A stretch of DNA of 64,000 nucleotides from Alisma plantago-aquatica (lineage: Eukaryota; Streptophyta; Magnoliopsida; Alismatales; Alismataceae), in the NCBI GenBank assembly GCA_963693085.1, contig OY856410.1, positions 886,752,335 to 886,816,334 on the forward strand, read 5' to 3'. Position 1 is the stretch's first letter. The number at the start of each line of letters is the position of its first letter. Shown piece by piece: positions 1 through 13,532 of this stretch. Below the pieces are notes generated by a model that saw nothing but the letters and a program-made list of their open reading frames with translations, made no database searches and was not told the origin of the DNA. Made by a program: the position numbers and the translations under genes.

Positions 1-3000
1 TGCATCTACAATATTAAGCATATCCACAACATAAGTATATCTACTATCTCTTAATTGCACTAACCATCATCTTTATGTATAGAAACAAACAAGGGTTATC
101 ATCTAATGTGAAGCGTCATGTATAAACCTAAACAGATATGCTATACGGTTGTATTACATCTTTTATTATGCACTAAGGAATTTGAGGATAACACTCAAAA
201 TCCAACTGACCACTGCTAAGTCGAAATCAGTGCCATACAAGATCTAGGAACAGTCGCACTCCTAAGATCTTCTCCACCCCCAGTCAGTACGGGTCCGCCA
301 CAACGACACATAAGGTCAAGCTGCTAACAACCTAGTCCGTCCTTAGTACATGTCACAACACTAGTGAAAGGAGGTGGGTACGCATACCCTACCATCTGAG
401 ATACAACCACAATTGTCCTCTAATCTTATCACATATATAATCACCGAGATACGACCGCATCCGTTCTCAATCACATCAGATGTATGAGGCATGACCATAG
501 ACAACCTCCACAATCTGCATTGTGGATGACAAGGATATATCCTCAACTTGCCACCCCCACATACTCAACAGTATGCGCTCCGCGTTTCCCTTAGGAATAC
601 TCATTTCACCATCTAACAAATTCTGACACTCAGATGGATCTATGGCATAGGGCGCTACATGATTAGAGTTTCACTTGATTAGTTATGCCAATTGGGTGAA
701 TTAAGGCTGCATCAAACAAGTGGACATACAAACCCTAATTCACTTCTAGCAAGCATATAAATATCACAACCTTGAAAAAATATAAAATGTATGAAACATA
801 ATTTCTCATCTCATCATCACATGGTACTATTCACTTTCCATTCATGAGACCACACTAGTCATCATACTATCACAAGACAATAATTTTTTTCACAATATCA
901 CATGGTATCAACCCTTATCAACATAAGAGGATTACACCTCATTCATGGCTCAACCATGCCCAAAGGTCATTAAGACCATCATACTATCACATGATATAAA
1001 TCATTTTCACAATATCATAGGGTATTAACCCTTATCAACACAAGAGGATTACACCTCATTCAGGGCTCAACCAAGACCAAAGGTCATTAAGACCATCATA
1101 TTATTCCCTGCAAGATCATAATTATCTTTGCATGCCTTATAACAAGGCTCAAAAACATCACTTATATATAATACACCAGATCAACACAATATTGCATTAA
1201 TGAACTAGGTTATATTCATAAACAATCATAGCAGGGTTATATTAAAATTAAGAACATTCCTTTATTACATCAACATGCAATTAATCTACATATGATTAAC
1301 TCTCATCATATTCATAATGCACATGTTTAGCATAAGAAAGTATCAACCATGTGGATATGATAACCACCAATTAACATACCAAGGTTATGATCATGTTAAG
1401 GAGGTTATTCCACCATCATTCCATCATATAAGAATGTTAAACATGAATACTCATCTTTATCTATTTGCATTAGAGTTAGGTTCAACATGATAAATTATAT
1501 CAATGTTACTGAATAGCACTCATACCCAAACTCTAACTCACATCATCCCCATTAGATCATGGATGCATAAGGTGAAGCATCACCATCACATTCCATACCA
1601 TTCTCAAGTATGAACCCAAACATAAATCAAGGTATAACGATTGGGTTATAGCATACTAGGGTTTCAACAATAGTAATAGAGTACTTCATGATTGCATTGG
1701 TCATTCAAGGACTATTCATACCCAATTACCATCATTTAGTTATATTAAAGCTAGGTATAACAAGCTATACCTCATTAGGGTTACATATCAACACAATATG
1801 GTTACCATCCCTTCTATTCATATGAATGAATAGGTAATACTACCTTATTAAGGGTAACCCTTCATTTGTTCCATCATCATTCAACCCGTATCACCATACC
1901 ACAATGTTACCCAGAACCATTGGATGTTTAAAAGGTAAGACCTTTGGTTGTTTACATAAGTAAACACCTTAGATAATCCACCTATGAAGTCCTTGATTTT
2001 TTCTCTAGAAAGATTCACCATCTAACCCTATACATTCCTTGATTAACAACACAAAATTTTCCATCGAGAGTAGGGTAAAACCCACAATTGACTGTTCAGT
2101 TAAAACAAGCCATCCATTATCAACAAGTAAGCTCCTTAAGTTGATCATATAAAGGAAACCATCTAAATCCTATTATTAGGACCAACATATTACATTATCC
2201 ATAATTCCACTTTATTGGAGGAATAAACATTATATCTTGACCATTGGGTCAAGTTCATATATTAAAACCATCAATTATTGTATAGGTCCGGTCATTGCAT
2301 CAAGTGACCCAAGAAACCATTGGTCTAAGGATTAATTAATACTAAAACTATATGATTAACTCACCATAGATTGTAGATACATGATACACCATCATTAGTG
2401 ATCATTAAATCACTATAGGTTGTTAGATAAACACTATATTCATTAATCAACATCAAATATTAAGTTGATGTCATCATTGATTGATAACATCAATAGGGTA
2501 CTTAATGGTTGATCATTATACTTCTAATTGATCCAAAACCTGACCTAAGGGGGTGAACATAGGTTGTAACCATCATTTGATACCATTGATCACGACCATG
2601 AGTTGTTATGAAGACAACACCATAGGGTTGTTGCAATGGTACCATCATCGGGTCATGGTTTATAAAAGAAATCAACTATAAACCCTAAAATTGACCATTG
2701 TTTGATAGGTGCTTAGCACCATAGGTTGTCAAAAAAACCTGATCCAAGTCATATAATACCTTATTAATAATGTACACATGATCATAGGTTCATATATAAC
2801 TGTAATCAGAACAGGAAACATTATAAAAATCGAAATCCTAGTCAAGCATAGCTTTTTAGTGCTTGGATCATCATTTTCAAGCAAGAACATGATCTAGAAA
2901 GCTTATGGTAAGAAATAAACATGGAGAAAGTTATAAAACTTGCCTCTAATGAGAAGATAAAACCCCACACAGAAGAAATCTTAAGAAGGTAGGGTAGAAA

Positions 3001-3955
3001 ATCTAAGAGTAAGCTATGAATTCATCCATCTAGCACCTTTCTTCATCAAATGAGCAAACCCTAAGCATAAGGAGCAAGAAAGGTAGGGTTTTAGATCTTT
3101 AGAGCAATTTCTACCATGGAACAGAAAGGTTCCGACCTGGAGAAAGCTATGAGAAAGGATAAAAAAGAAATATATGGAGGAAAGAAGGGAATTCTTACAT
3201 TTTTAGGTCAAGATCACTAGAAGGAAGCGTTTTCAACCCTAAAATGAAGTCAATTTCAACCTTAGAGCCTTTCTCCATGAAGATCCCCACTTTCTTCTTC
3301 CTTGGGTAGTAAAATTCACAGATGAATAGAGGGAGAACGAGGTTGGGAGAAGGAGGGAGGTGGTGGAGAGAAAATGGCTCATTTTGGTGCTTGGGGATAA
3401 GTATATGACACTTTAAGATAAAGAAAAGGAAAAAGTTGAAGTTCTAGTATCTATCCAAGTGTCCATGGCCTTAATTTATTAAGAATATACAAACAAAAAC
3501 ACAAGTAGCTCCCCTAGAATGTTTATAGACCTGCTTAGCTTTCCTTTTTCTAATTTCCCATCCAATCAAATAATTCATTAGTTGATAGCTACTAAAAGTA
3601 GCTCATCCGTGAAGGGGTAAACCCTAAAATACCCTTGCTAAAAACACCTTCAAACCATGGCTCAAATAGGAGCCCCATGGCCAAAAAATCTCAAGAATGA
3701 TAATATAATATCTAAGAAATATAATGTATGTGACAAATTACAAAGAAAAATCCTTAATTGGGTAAATTGTATAAAAGTCCAAAATGTACAAAAAATCACA
3801 TAACTTGCTCAAATAGTGTCCAAATTGGACCAAATTTGAAACTTAAGCTTGTATTATGATTTCAAAACATATCAAAAGGTAATATTAGGGTTATAAGCAT
3901 TAAAATATGGTAATTAAGCTCATTAAACGCATTAAGCAAGTTTAGGGACCTTACA
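1..3955 (-). repeat. Element A 3' LTR (partial)
   Basis: This aligns over its full length with 15572-19528. In the first 110 or so bases I count about six differences, so the copies are diverged but clearly homologous. Read on the minus strand it starts TGTAAGG at 3955. About 980 bp of its far end lie before the window. It contains a word array at about 2230-2740, including an 18-bp hairpin at 2236-2253 (CTTGACC, 4-nt loop, GGTCAAG). The short ORFs here are not conserved coding regions. Confidence 0.88.
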
Positions 3956-4243
3956 ACTATAAACCCCTAACAGGGATTTTGCCCCCGAAATCCAAGGTAA
4001 ACAAACATGGTTACTTCCTTTGCACCTCATCCTATTACCTTCACATGGTTACTTGCATATAATGGTGATGTCATATCATTCATAAATATATCCTCTTGGG
4101 TTAGCACAAAAATCCCCACCTAAGAAGACATTCTCATTATTGAATGTAGAAACTTGTTGTGTCATCTGTACAACTCTAGTAGTAATGTTCAACTTTAAAT
4201 TCTAGATATCATCCTAAAATTATATATATTGTATCAACACATT
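3956..4243 (-). other. Element A polypurine tract and end of internal region
   Basis: Next to the 3' LTR, the minus strand reads GGATTTCGGGGGCAAAATCC followed by a purine run and GGGGTTTATAGT, then the LTR start. In element D the equivalent motif directly follows the polyprotein stop (36177-36200). A therefore keeps the post-pol tail and plus-strand primer site, while the chromodomain coding sequence that should precede it is absent. The last five bases (4239-4243, ACATT) are the left target duplication of element B. Confidence 0.7.
4239..4243. repeat. Target-site duplication of element B, left copy
   Basis: ACATT immediately precedes the TG of the LTR at 4244 and is repeated at 12062-12066. 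Confidence 0.9.
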
Positions 4244-6582
4244 TGTAAAGAGTGGGATAATCAATCCACCTCTCTACTAATAACAATGGTAAACAAAACT
4301 CAATTTGGATAGCAGCAGAAGATAAAATTTTGACTATATTCAATTTAAATAAAGTGTACATAAAAATTTTCCCCAATATGGGTGTACATGCTTTATACAA
4401 AAAGAGGATCTAAGTAGAGGTAACTAGACTACTCCACTTTTTTCTCCAAGCAACACATCCATCAGCCAAGTCCATGCCAAATCTACGATCTTCATGCCAT
4501 ATCCATCACCTTGCTCCACATTTGGGTGGTTGGGAAATCACCCAGCAAAAGGGAAGGAAAATAAAAGTATGTGTCACTAAACTATACTAAAGGTGACAAG
4601 ATAAATATAACAAGTAAATCAGGCTAGGGATTCCTCCCCTCGCCCGAGTGCGCCATTGCGCTGAACATCAGCAGCTGTTCGCGAGGGATTTGGGGGAAAA
4701 CACTATACACTACCAAAATCAACGTGAAGGTAGTCAAAAGAAAGAGAGCGAGGAGACGAATTCATAGATACCTATTATTGGATCGGAGATGAAGAGAAAC
4801 ATGGGAGCTTGCCGCCGCAAACCCCAGATAGAAACGTGATCACCAGAAATCAAGAACACGAGCAGTAGGGAAATTGGTTCTAGAGAACGACCCCAAAGCC
4901 ACCGAAGAAGAGCATGGTTGGGGTATTTATATGTGAGGTTATTATCATAGGACTATGGGTGGTAGTGGTTCGAGTACTCGATGAGGAGTTTTAGGTGTTT
5001 CTCAAAGCCTTGACAAAGCGGTGGAAATAATGATCATTATGTGCGTAAACCAATAAGGAATGCATAGGAGGAAAAATCTCGAGTAAAGATCGAGTAATCT
5101 GAGAGAAATCACAATTTGAAAACTCCATGTGAACGGTTCTGTTTCCTGATCCAACATGAGGAAGAAGATGACCGTGAGTCATCAGATCAATGGACTCAGG
5201 TCCACGAAGGACCACGAGCCGTCCGATGTCGCGGATGGGGAGAGTCCTAGTTGGACTATACTTGTATTAAAATGCGACCAAATTGTGTTATTAAATTTAA
5301 ATGCTTTTCCCTCTCCTCGTTTGAAGGCCCAAACGACATCCAAAAATTACCAAATTTTATATTCTGACTTATTTTGACGCGTAGAATCCAAATAAGGAAT
5401 TATTTTTACATTTTGAGAAAATTTATTGTGTTAAATAATTCAAAACACATTTTCTCTTTCCTCATTTATTTATGACTCTATGATTATCCAAAAATTACAA
5501 AACTTCACTCATTACTCGTATTAAGTATGGTGGATACGAATTTGTCTTTATTTTCATTTGTTGAAGTTGTTTATTATTTTAAATAATGATTTGAAAGTTT
5601 TGTATACTTTCTCTCTCCTTAATTTATCTTCTCAACAAATATTTTCCAAATTGATTCAAAATTCATCCAAAAGTCTATTTTATCATGTAGAACACGAATT
5701 TGGCATTAATATATTTTTTGGAAGACTTTTGTTATTTTATTTAATTCGTTTAAATTTATAACTTATTTAACCTTTTAATTTATTAGAGGCATTTAGAAAC
5801 TTTCTAAAAATGTAAAACTTGGCCTATAATCAATAGAAAACGTTAGGAACACGTTTTTGGCATTAATTAATTTTTTTCAACATAAATTTAATATTTTTGG
5901 TCTTTAAGTCATTTTCTCTCTCCAGATTAAAATAAAATATTAAACATTGACAAATTAAACAAAAAATTATACATAGACTAATTTTTATATATAGAATACG
6001 AATTTGGAGTTAGTTTTCCCATTTGAGGACATTAGATATTTTATTTCACCTTATTGGCTTATTTCCCATTATCTTATAATAAAGGCTTTTATATATTTAT
6101 TTATTATCCAAATTAAATGATACTTGGCCATTAAGTTTCTTTTAGATCAAGAAAACGAAATTGATATCCAAATTATCTTCTTGGGTTTCTATTTAGGATT
6201 TTTGGAATAATATATTCCTCATTATCTTCTTTTATCCAAAATATTCCATATTATCCCCAATTATTGCATTTATCATCTCCTTTATTTATATTTCGGGATT
6301 TTCTTTCTTTTTCATATTCTATAAAGCACTACAAAGTTCTAACACGAATTTTTTTATTCTTTTTATTACTTAAGAGGACATTTTACATATTACACCCATT
6401 ACTAAACTTTAATTGAGGTAGTTGTGTATAAACCCAAATATTGGAATAAAAGGTGAACAAATATTCATTAAACCATCATATTCTCCACAAATTAAACAGA
6501 AAGGCCAAAGGGGATATAAATGAAAGGAAAAGATGGAAAAGAGGACTAAAAAGGCAAAATGCCCAGAATTCAGTATGTTACA
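4244..6582 (-). repeat. Element B 3' LTR (internally deleted)
   Basis: This 2339-bp LTR aligns with 8535-12061. It lacks a segment equivalent to about 8919-10110 of the other copy. The breakpoint, near 4631-4634, shares TTC with both flanks, as expected for a microhomology-mediated deletion. A TATAAATA box on the minus strand (4924-4931) is retained. Confidence 0.9.
4924..4931 (-). promoter_or_regulatory. Putative TATA box, B 3' LTR
   Basis: The minus strand reads TATAAATA. It sits at the boundary between an AT-rich upstream half and a GC-richer downstream stretch, and is conserved in the other LTR at 10404-10411. This is the likely U3 promoter; the start site is not defined by sequence alone. 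Confidence 0.5.
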
Positions 6583-8534
6583 GCACTCCACCCCTTAAAG
6601 AGGATTTCATCCCTGAAATCACTAGAAATTAGGGAAGGGTGAGTGTGCAACCTCACATCACAAAACTTTAGGTTGTTCCTTCACTAAAACTTATACTTCA
6701 ACTACACCTAAGGGTTTAGAAACTTCACAAGCAACTTCTCCTAGGTCAGGTTCTCAAGGACCACCTAGGATTTCATTATTAAGATATTATTTTTAGGAGA
6801 TTTAACTTTATTTACATTTTTGGCTCTTAAACATTATATTAATTATGATAACACTATCATTATTATTTTAATTATGTCATGTCATATTCACTTTATTACT
6901 AAAGGGGTTATATTTCATCATCATGCATTAAGCTATTTATATGTATTTCTCATTTATCTTATTAAGGATTTTATCACAATTAGGGGTCACTCAATTATCT
7001 CAACATTCATTATTATACTTGATCATTGTCCTTAATAATTCAGATTTATACTTCCTTATCCTCATATTTTCACTTTATTAATTATAACAAATTATTTTAC
7101 ATGAAATAAGACATTCTATTCAATTCGTGGTTAAGCATATACTTATTTCAATTAATGTCACATTAGTTACTTATATTCATATTAAACATTATCTCTTTTC
7201 TACATTATCTTTATTGCTCACATTAATGTCATCATTAATCATCTCTCATATTTATTCCTTTATATTATTGATTTTTCACATTTATGTGAATTCCAATCAT
7301 CTCATATTCATATTGAATCCATTATATGTATTTTAATGATCAAGGTGAGACATATTACTTATCAACAAATTGATTCACATTAAGTGACTAATCACATGTG
7401 TATTAGATAACAAGGTAACATGCATTCATATTGATGACTTAATTAATATGTGATTAGATGATCATATATATATCATTTATGTGTATCAAAGTATGTTAAC
7501 TGATTCTGGCTCTTAACATCATTAATGTATCATGAAAGGAATTAAAGATGTATAGATTAGGGTTAGATATATTACAACTTTAGGGTTTAGTTTAGCATGA
7601 CCATTTCACTTATTCATCCTTAGCATGCATTTATTACAAATTATAACCTTACTCATCATATCATTAGGGTTTATTGGTTCATGACATTATTAACATCTTA
7701 CTTATTGATAATTAGCATTGATATTCATATTATGAGCATTGGATGTACATTAGGGTTCAAGCACATGCATTATTCCTTAGATGATAATTATTTGTTCATT
7801 ACATATTAACGAGCATGTTAGGGTTACGATTATATCTTGTTTGGTCAAAACCAAAGATCCAAGCACACTAACCACCTAAGTATGAGGTTAGGGTTTCTAA
7901 AGATAGATCAAGATGTTATAGGGTTCCATCCCCCTATATAGGATTTCGTCCTCAGAATCTAACTACTCAAACATCATCAATTAACCATACTCCACCCCTT
8001 AAAGGGTTTGACCTACTACACTAGGGTTAAAGGATAAGTCTAACTAAACCATTCTCAAGATCCATCATGCTTCCACTACGCACTTTGATATCTTTCCAAA
8101 CACCCAAACTCTAAGGTCACTATTGCCTAAAAGTGAACTATATCGGGCAATTCGTATTAGCACAAGCCAGGCCGGTATCATATGGGCACGGGAGTCCTCG
8201 TATACCAAGCTAGTAGTGCAGAGGAAAATTTTGCCAGCCCCCGAAACCCTGATCCTTTCTAGACACCCTTGCTTCAACTGCATGCCCTAATAGTTGCCTA
8301 AAGGCAAACCTAAACAACATTAAGTTATGCATATTTTAATTATGAGTATATTAGAGTTTTATTCATCAAGACTCTAAGGTGAAACTATAAGGTCCTAAAT
8401 CAACCTATCATGAGAAAAGATCAAATCTAGGGCAAACATGTAACTTAAGGGAAACTATGCAAATCTAGGTTTCTAACTAGGGAGGCAAACTGAAATAGTC
8501 AAAGATCCGACTACCATTGGCTCTGATACCATGC
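6583..8534 (-). other. Element B internal region, non-coding
   Basis: It begins (element orientation) at the primer site near 8531 and ends at the polypurine tract AAGGGGTGGAGTGC (6583-6596) beside the 3' LTR. No gag or pol homology is visible; the longest minus-strand ORF (8065-8283, 72 codons) has no recognisable domain. A second copy of the tail signature, an ACGAAATCC-type motif plus a CTTTAAGGGGTGGAGTA-type purine run on the minus strand, lies at about 7935-8014. This suggests internal duplication or a nested remnant. Confidence 0.75.
8519..8531 (-). other. Primer binding site of element B (tRNA-iMet)
   Basis: The minus strand reads TGGTATCAGAGCC, complementary to the 3' end of plant initiator tRNA-Met, three bases after the LTR end. 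Confidence 0.92.
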
Positions 8535-11500
8535 TGTAAAGAGTGGGATAATCAATCCACCTCTCTACTAATAACAATGGTAAACAAAACTCAATTTGGA
8601 TAGCAGCGGAAGATAAAATTTTGACTATATTCAATTTAAATAAAGTGCAAATTTTTTTCCCCAATATGGGTGTACATGCTTTATACAAAAAGAGGATCTA
8701 AGTAGAGGGAACTAGACTACTCCACTTTTGTCTCCAAGAAACACATCCATCAGCCAAGTCCATGCCAAATCTACGATCTTCATGCCATATCCATCACCTT
8801 GCTCCACATCTGGGTGGTTGGGAAAGCACCCAGCAAAAGGGAAGGAAAATAAAAGTATGTGTCACTAAACTATACTAAAGGTGACAAGATAAATATAACA
8901 AGTAAATCAGGCTAGGGATTCATCAAAAGATGAGACATCAAGAGAATGAGGCCATTTATATAAAGGAATATTTCAATAGATGCTTGCCATAAACAAAGTA
9001 AAATAACAACATTGCATGTATGATTAATATTGACTATCTTAACTATGTAGGGTTGAGGCACCTACCATACCTTCAACCAAAAGGGTGAGGGGAGAGTAAC
9101 ACATTCCCAGTCACCTGCACATATTTCATGTGCGGGGGAGAATAACATGTTCTCCAGGGGAGAAATAACACATTCCCCAACTATGGGTGGTTGTACATAC
9201 AAGTACCGCTACACTAGTTAATTAGTCTAATAAAATCAACATGCTAGAATAGATGGCAAGTAATAGCAATATCAAATAGAACAAAGCAGTGGGGTACCAA
9301 GACCCAAGAATAATATTCCAAACTGATCATGAGGCAAGTATAGCAAGAGAATCATGAAGATAGGATATAAGGTGCAAATAAGCCTCATTATGGAAACATA
9401 GGTAATGGAACAAATAATTCCCAAATGAAGTGTATTATGTACATACCTTATTCTTTAGAATCCTAGAATCACTTTTCATAACTTTTACACGAGATCAGAT
9501 CCACTTTTCCTAATATGATCATCATATTTATGTATTAGATATATGTATATCCATTAAAGGCTTAAAACCTCAAAACCATCGACTTTTTCCACAAATGATC
9601 GATTTAGACTCTATAAACCTCACTACTGTCTTAGTTAGGATTTTTTTGATCAAAATGACATATAATATTGTATATTTTCGAGTTACTGACTTTTTAGGAT
9701 ATTTTCCATATTTATTAGTTAATTAAATCAACTCGAAAAATACATATTCGAAAATCTCAGAATCATACCACGAAAATATTTTTAATGGGTAGATCTCGTT
9801 CTCCCAATTTCAAAGCATATTTTGTTTCTATTTTTGGACAAACGAGTAAAAAGATATGATTTTTCAAAAATAGACCAATTATAAATTGCCACGTAGGCAC
9901 CTCATATCAAACAGAGAGAATGAGAGAGCGAGTGGCTGAGCCCATGTGCTGACTTGGCCCAATGAGGGGCGACCAAGTCATGCGGTCAAGGCCCGAGTTT
10001 GACTCGTCTGAAACAAAACAAAACAAGGCCAAAGGACCTTCGTACCCTTGCGCGAGAAACAAAAGGAAGAAGAAAGAAGAAGGGCAAAACGGTAAAGTTG
10101 CAAAGTTGTCTTCCTTCCCTCGCCCGAGTGCACCATTGCACTGAACAGCAGCAGCTGTTCACGAGGGATTTGGGGGAAAACGCTATACACTACCAAAATC
10201 AACGTGAAGGTAGTCAAAAGAAAGAGAGCGAGGAGACTAATTCATAGATACTTGTTATTGGACCGGAGACGAAGAGAAACAGGGGAGCTAGCCACTGCAA
10301 ACCCCAGATAGAAACGTGATCACCAACAATCAAGAACACGATCAGTAGGGAAATTGGTTCTAGAGAACGACCCCAAAGCCACCGAAGAAGAGCATGGCTG
10401 GGGTATTTATATGTGAGGTTATTATCCTAGGACTATGGGTGGTAGTGGTTCGAGTACTCGATGAGGAGTTTTAGGCGCTTCTCAAAGCCTTGAAAAAGCG
10501 GCGGAAACAATGATCATTATGTGCGTAAACCAATAAGGAATGCATAGGAGGAAAAATCTCGAGTAAAGATCGAGTAATCTGAGAGAAATCACAATTTGAA
10601 AACTCCATGTGAACGGTTCTGTTTCCTGATCCAGCATGAGGAAGAAGACGACCGCGAGTCGTCAGATCAATGGACTCGGGTCCACGAAGGACCATGAGCC
10701 GTCCGATGTCGCGGATGGGGAGAGTCCTAGTTGGACTATACTTGTATTAAAATGCGACCAAATTGTGTTATTAAATTTAAATGCTTTCCTCTCTCCTCAT
10801 TTGAAGGCCCAAACGACATCCAAAAATTACCAAATTTTATATTCTGACTTATTTTGATGCGCAGAATCCAAATAAGGAATTAGTTTTGCATTTTGAGACT
10901 TATTGTGTTAAATAATTCAAAACACATTTTCTCTTTCCTCATTTATTTATGACTCTATGATTATCCAAAAATTACAAAACTTCACTCATAACTCGTATTA
11001 AGTATGATGGATACGAATTTGTCAATATTTTCATTTGTTGAAGTTGTTTATTATTTTAAATAATGATTTGAAAGTTTTGTATACTTTCTCTCTCCTTAAT
11101 TTATCTTCTCAACAAATATTTTCCAAATTGATTCAAAATTCATCCAAAAGTCTATTTTAACATGTAGAACACGAATTTGGCATTAATATATTTTTTGGAA
11201 GACTTTTATTATTTTATTTAATTAGTTTAAATTTTATCACTTATTTAACCTTTTAATTTATTAGAGGCATTTAAAAACTATCTAAAAATGTAAAACTTGG
11301 CCTATAATCAATAGAAAACGTTAGGAACACGTTTTTGGCATTAATTAATTTTTTTTCAACATATATTTAATATTTTTGGTCTTTAAGTCATTTTCTCTCT
11401 CCAGATTAAAATAAAATATTAAACATTGACAAATTATATAAAAATTTACACATAGACTAATTTTGATATATAGAATACGAATTTGGAGTTAGTTTTCCTA

Positions 11501-12061
11501 TTTGAGGACATTAGATATTTTATTTCACCTTATTGGCTTATTTCCCATTATCTTATAATAAAGGCTTTTATATATTTATTTATTATCCAAATTAAATGAT
11601 ACTTGGCCATTAAGTTTCTTTTAGATCAAGAAAACGAAATTGATATCCAAATTATCTTCTTGGGTTTCTATTTAGGATTTTTGGAACAATATATTCCTCA
11701 TTATCTTGTTTTATCCAAAATATTCCATATTATCCCCAATTATTGCATTTACCATCTCCTTTATTTATATTTCGGGATTTTCTTTCTTTTTCATATTCTA
11801 TAAAGCACTACAAAGTTCTGACACGAATTTATTTATTCTTTTTATCACTTAAGAGGACATTTAACATATTACACCCATTACTAAGCTTTCATTGAGGTAT
11901 TTGTGCATAAACCCAAATATTGGAATAAAAGGTGAACAAATGTTCATTAAACCATCATATTCTCCACAAATTAAACAGAAAGGCCAAAGAGGATATAAAT
12001 GAAAGGAAAATATGGAAACGAGGACGAAAAAGGCAAAATGCCCAGAATTCAGTATGTTACA
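8535..12061 (-). repeat. Element B 5' LTR
   Basis: At 3527 bp this is the longer of the two B LTRs. It carries the segment missing from the 3' LTR, including three imperfect palindromic runs of the type GGGGAGAATAACACATTCCCC with length variants (9090-9180). A TATAAATA box lies at 10404-10411 on the minus strand. The block at about 10118-12050 repeats 4634-6575 nearly base for base. Confidence 0.92.
10404..10411 (-). promoter_or_regulatory. Putative TATA box, B 5' LTR
   Basis: TATAAATA on the minus strand in the upstream LTR, so this would be the copy driving element transcription toward lower coordinates. Conserved at 4924-4931. Confidence 0.5.
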
Positions 12062-12066
12062 ACATT
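12062..12066. repeat. Target-site duplication of element B, right copy
   Basis: ACATT follows the LTR terminus at 12061 and matches 4239-4243. Confidence 0.9.
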
Positions 12067-13078
12067 ACTCAAAAGTCATATTTGCTAGGTTTTTACCAAT
12101 CATAGCATGTATCCAACACCATTCCTTGAAGCATAAGAAAGGAAATGTATCCATCCTTTTTTTAATGTATACTGACACTAGAACTCTTGTCAGTTCTTTT
12201 TTCAGCATAAAAAGAAATGCTGACGCTAGCAGCTATCATTCCATATAAGGAAACATCATTTCTAGTATACCTTGTTAGGGGTGAAAGAACAACACTATCT
12301 TCACCTTACTAGGATTTACACAACCTACTTAGAAGACATATCATGATCCCATAAAGAAATTTAATCAACCCCATCTCACTCTTGTTCAACTTGTTCTCAT
12401 AGCTGTTGTTGCTTCGGCAACCCTAAGGTTTTTGAAGAAATATTGATCATATTTTTGACCATATTTGAAATACTTTGACATGTCATCATTCAAAGCTTGA
12501 TATAACTTGTATGACATGACTCGAACACTCTGTTCCTCCTATTCATAAATTCTATTTGTACATTGGTTAGTCTAAAGGACATAACTCTAAACTCATCATG
12601 GTCATGTTAATTATGTCATCCAATCTAACTCTTATGCATTGATATCTGATCATAGGTTTATCTTAAAGGAACATAGTATCACATATCTATTAACCAACAA
12701 ACCATCTATCCTTGATAGTGGTCTTGCCCAGCTATCATTGAACCATGCACAACATTATAGAATCACTTTTATTTTTCCTTCCAAAAAACATTTAGAGGGT
12801 CATCATCAACTCTCTCTCCCTCTCTCTCTACGGAAGAAGAATGCTTGGAATGTTCATTTCATAAACATCTCCAACCTTCACACATTTCTCATATTATTAA
12901 TACATCTTGGATACTAAGATTCATTACCTTGGTATTCACCTCATGTGCTATAAGCAACTCACATCCTTATATCATCTACTTTTACCAACATAACAAATAT
13001 CAAGACATATAAGAGGAGTCTTCCTAATTATTGGAAGGCTCAAAAGTAAAATCATCACAAACTTTATGATCTTGGAAC

Positions 13079-13532
13079 CAGTGTTTCAAAAAGCGGTATG
13101 CATTATGCGTTCGGAGAGGTCACCTTGTAGAGTATATGCGGTATGCGGGAGTATATACAGAAGTATATGCATTTTTGGATTTTTTAATTAATTATTATAT
13201 ATATATATTAATCATGATTTACATATTGAATTTGTGCAATTGTGTATCTAAATAGTACAATTACAAGAATAATGGATGCAATTATGCAAATATGCAATCA
13301 TCACAACTTAAATAAATACAAACATGTATATTTAAACAAACATAGATGAATATAAATGTATAAACGAAGAAATCAGAATATCTCTAACTAAAAATCGGGG
13401 TGTAATCAGCCTTGTATGTGGCTGTACAACCGATTATGCAGCTTGGTCTGCTTTTTGGAGGGATTTCCATTATGCATTTTTTGGAGGTCCGCACCTTGTA
13501 TGCGGCCGCATAGACCAATTTTTAAAACACTG
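13079..13532. mobile_element. hAT-type MITE
   Basis: The 454-bp element has terminal inverted repeats CAGTGTTT[C/T]AAAAA at both ends. A perfect 8-bp duplication CTTGGAAC flanks it (13071-13078 and 13533-13540). An 8-bp TSD with CAGTG-type termini is characteristic of the hAT superfamily. Both subterminal regions repeat GTATGCGG-like words (13095-13150 and 13410-13515), as expected of transposase-binding motifs. The centre is very AT-rich and codes for nothing, so it would depend on a transposase encoded elsewhere. Confidence 0.9.

Larger units (their letters stand above)
4244..12061 (-). mobile_element. Element B: complete non-autonomous LTR retrotransposon (LARD-like)
   Basis: The element is bounded by a perfect 5-bp target duplication ACATT (4239-4243 and 12062-12066). 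It has a 3' LTR 4244-6582, internal region 6583-8534, a tRNA-Met primer site 8519-8531 and a 5' LTR 8535-12061, all on the minus strand. LTR termini are TGTAAC...TTTACA in element orientation. The 1952-bp interior codes for no retroelement protein. It inserted into the internal region of element A. Transposition would need proteins supplied by another element; which one cannot be told from the window. Confidence 0.92.

Noticed and set aside
4991..5215. ORFs duplicated in both B LTRs (also 10471-10695) as possible conserved small proteins
   Set aside because: They are duplicated only because they lie in LTRs; no domain is recognisable, and they are antisense/sense shadows around the GC-richer leader.
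8519..8531. tRNA gene fragments (also 14574-14585 and 32484-32496)
   Set aside because: Only the 12-13 base complement of the tRNA-Met 3' end is present next to LTR ends, so these are primer binding sites.
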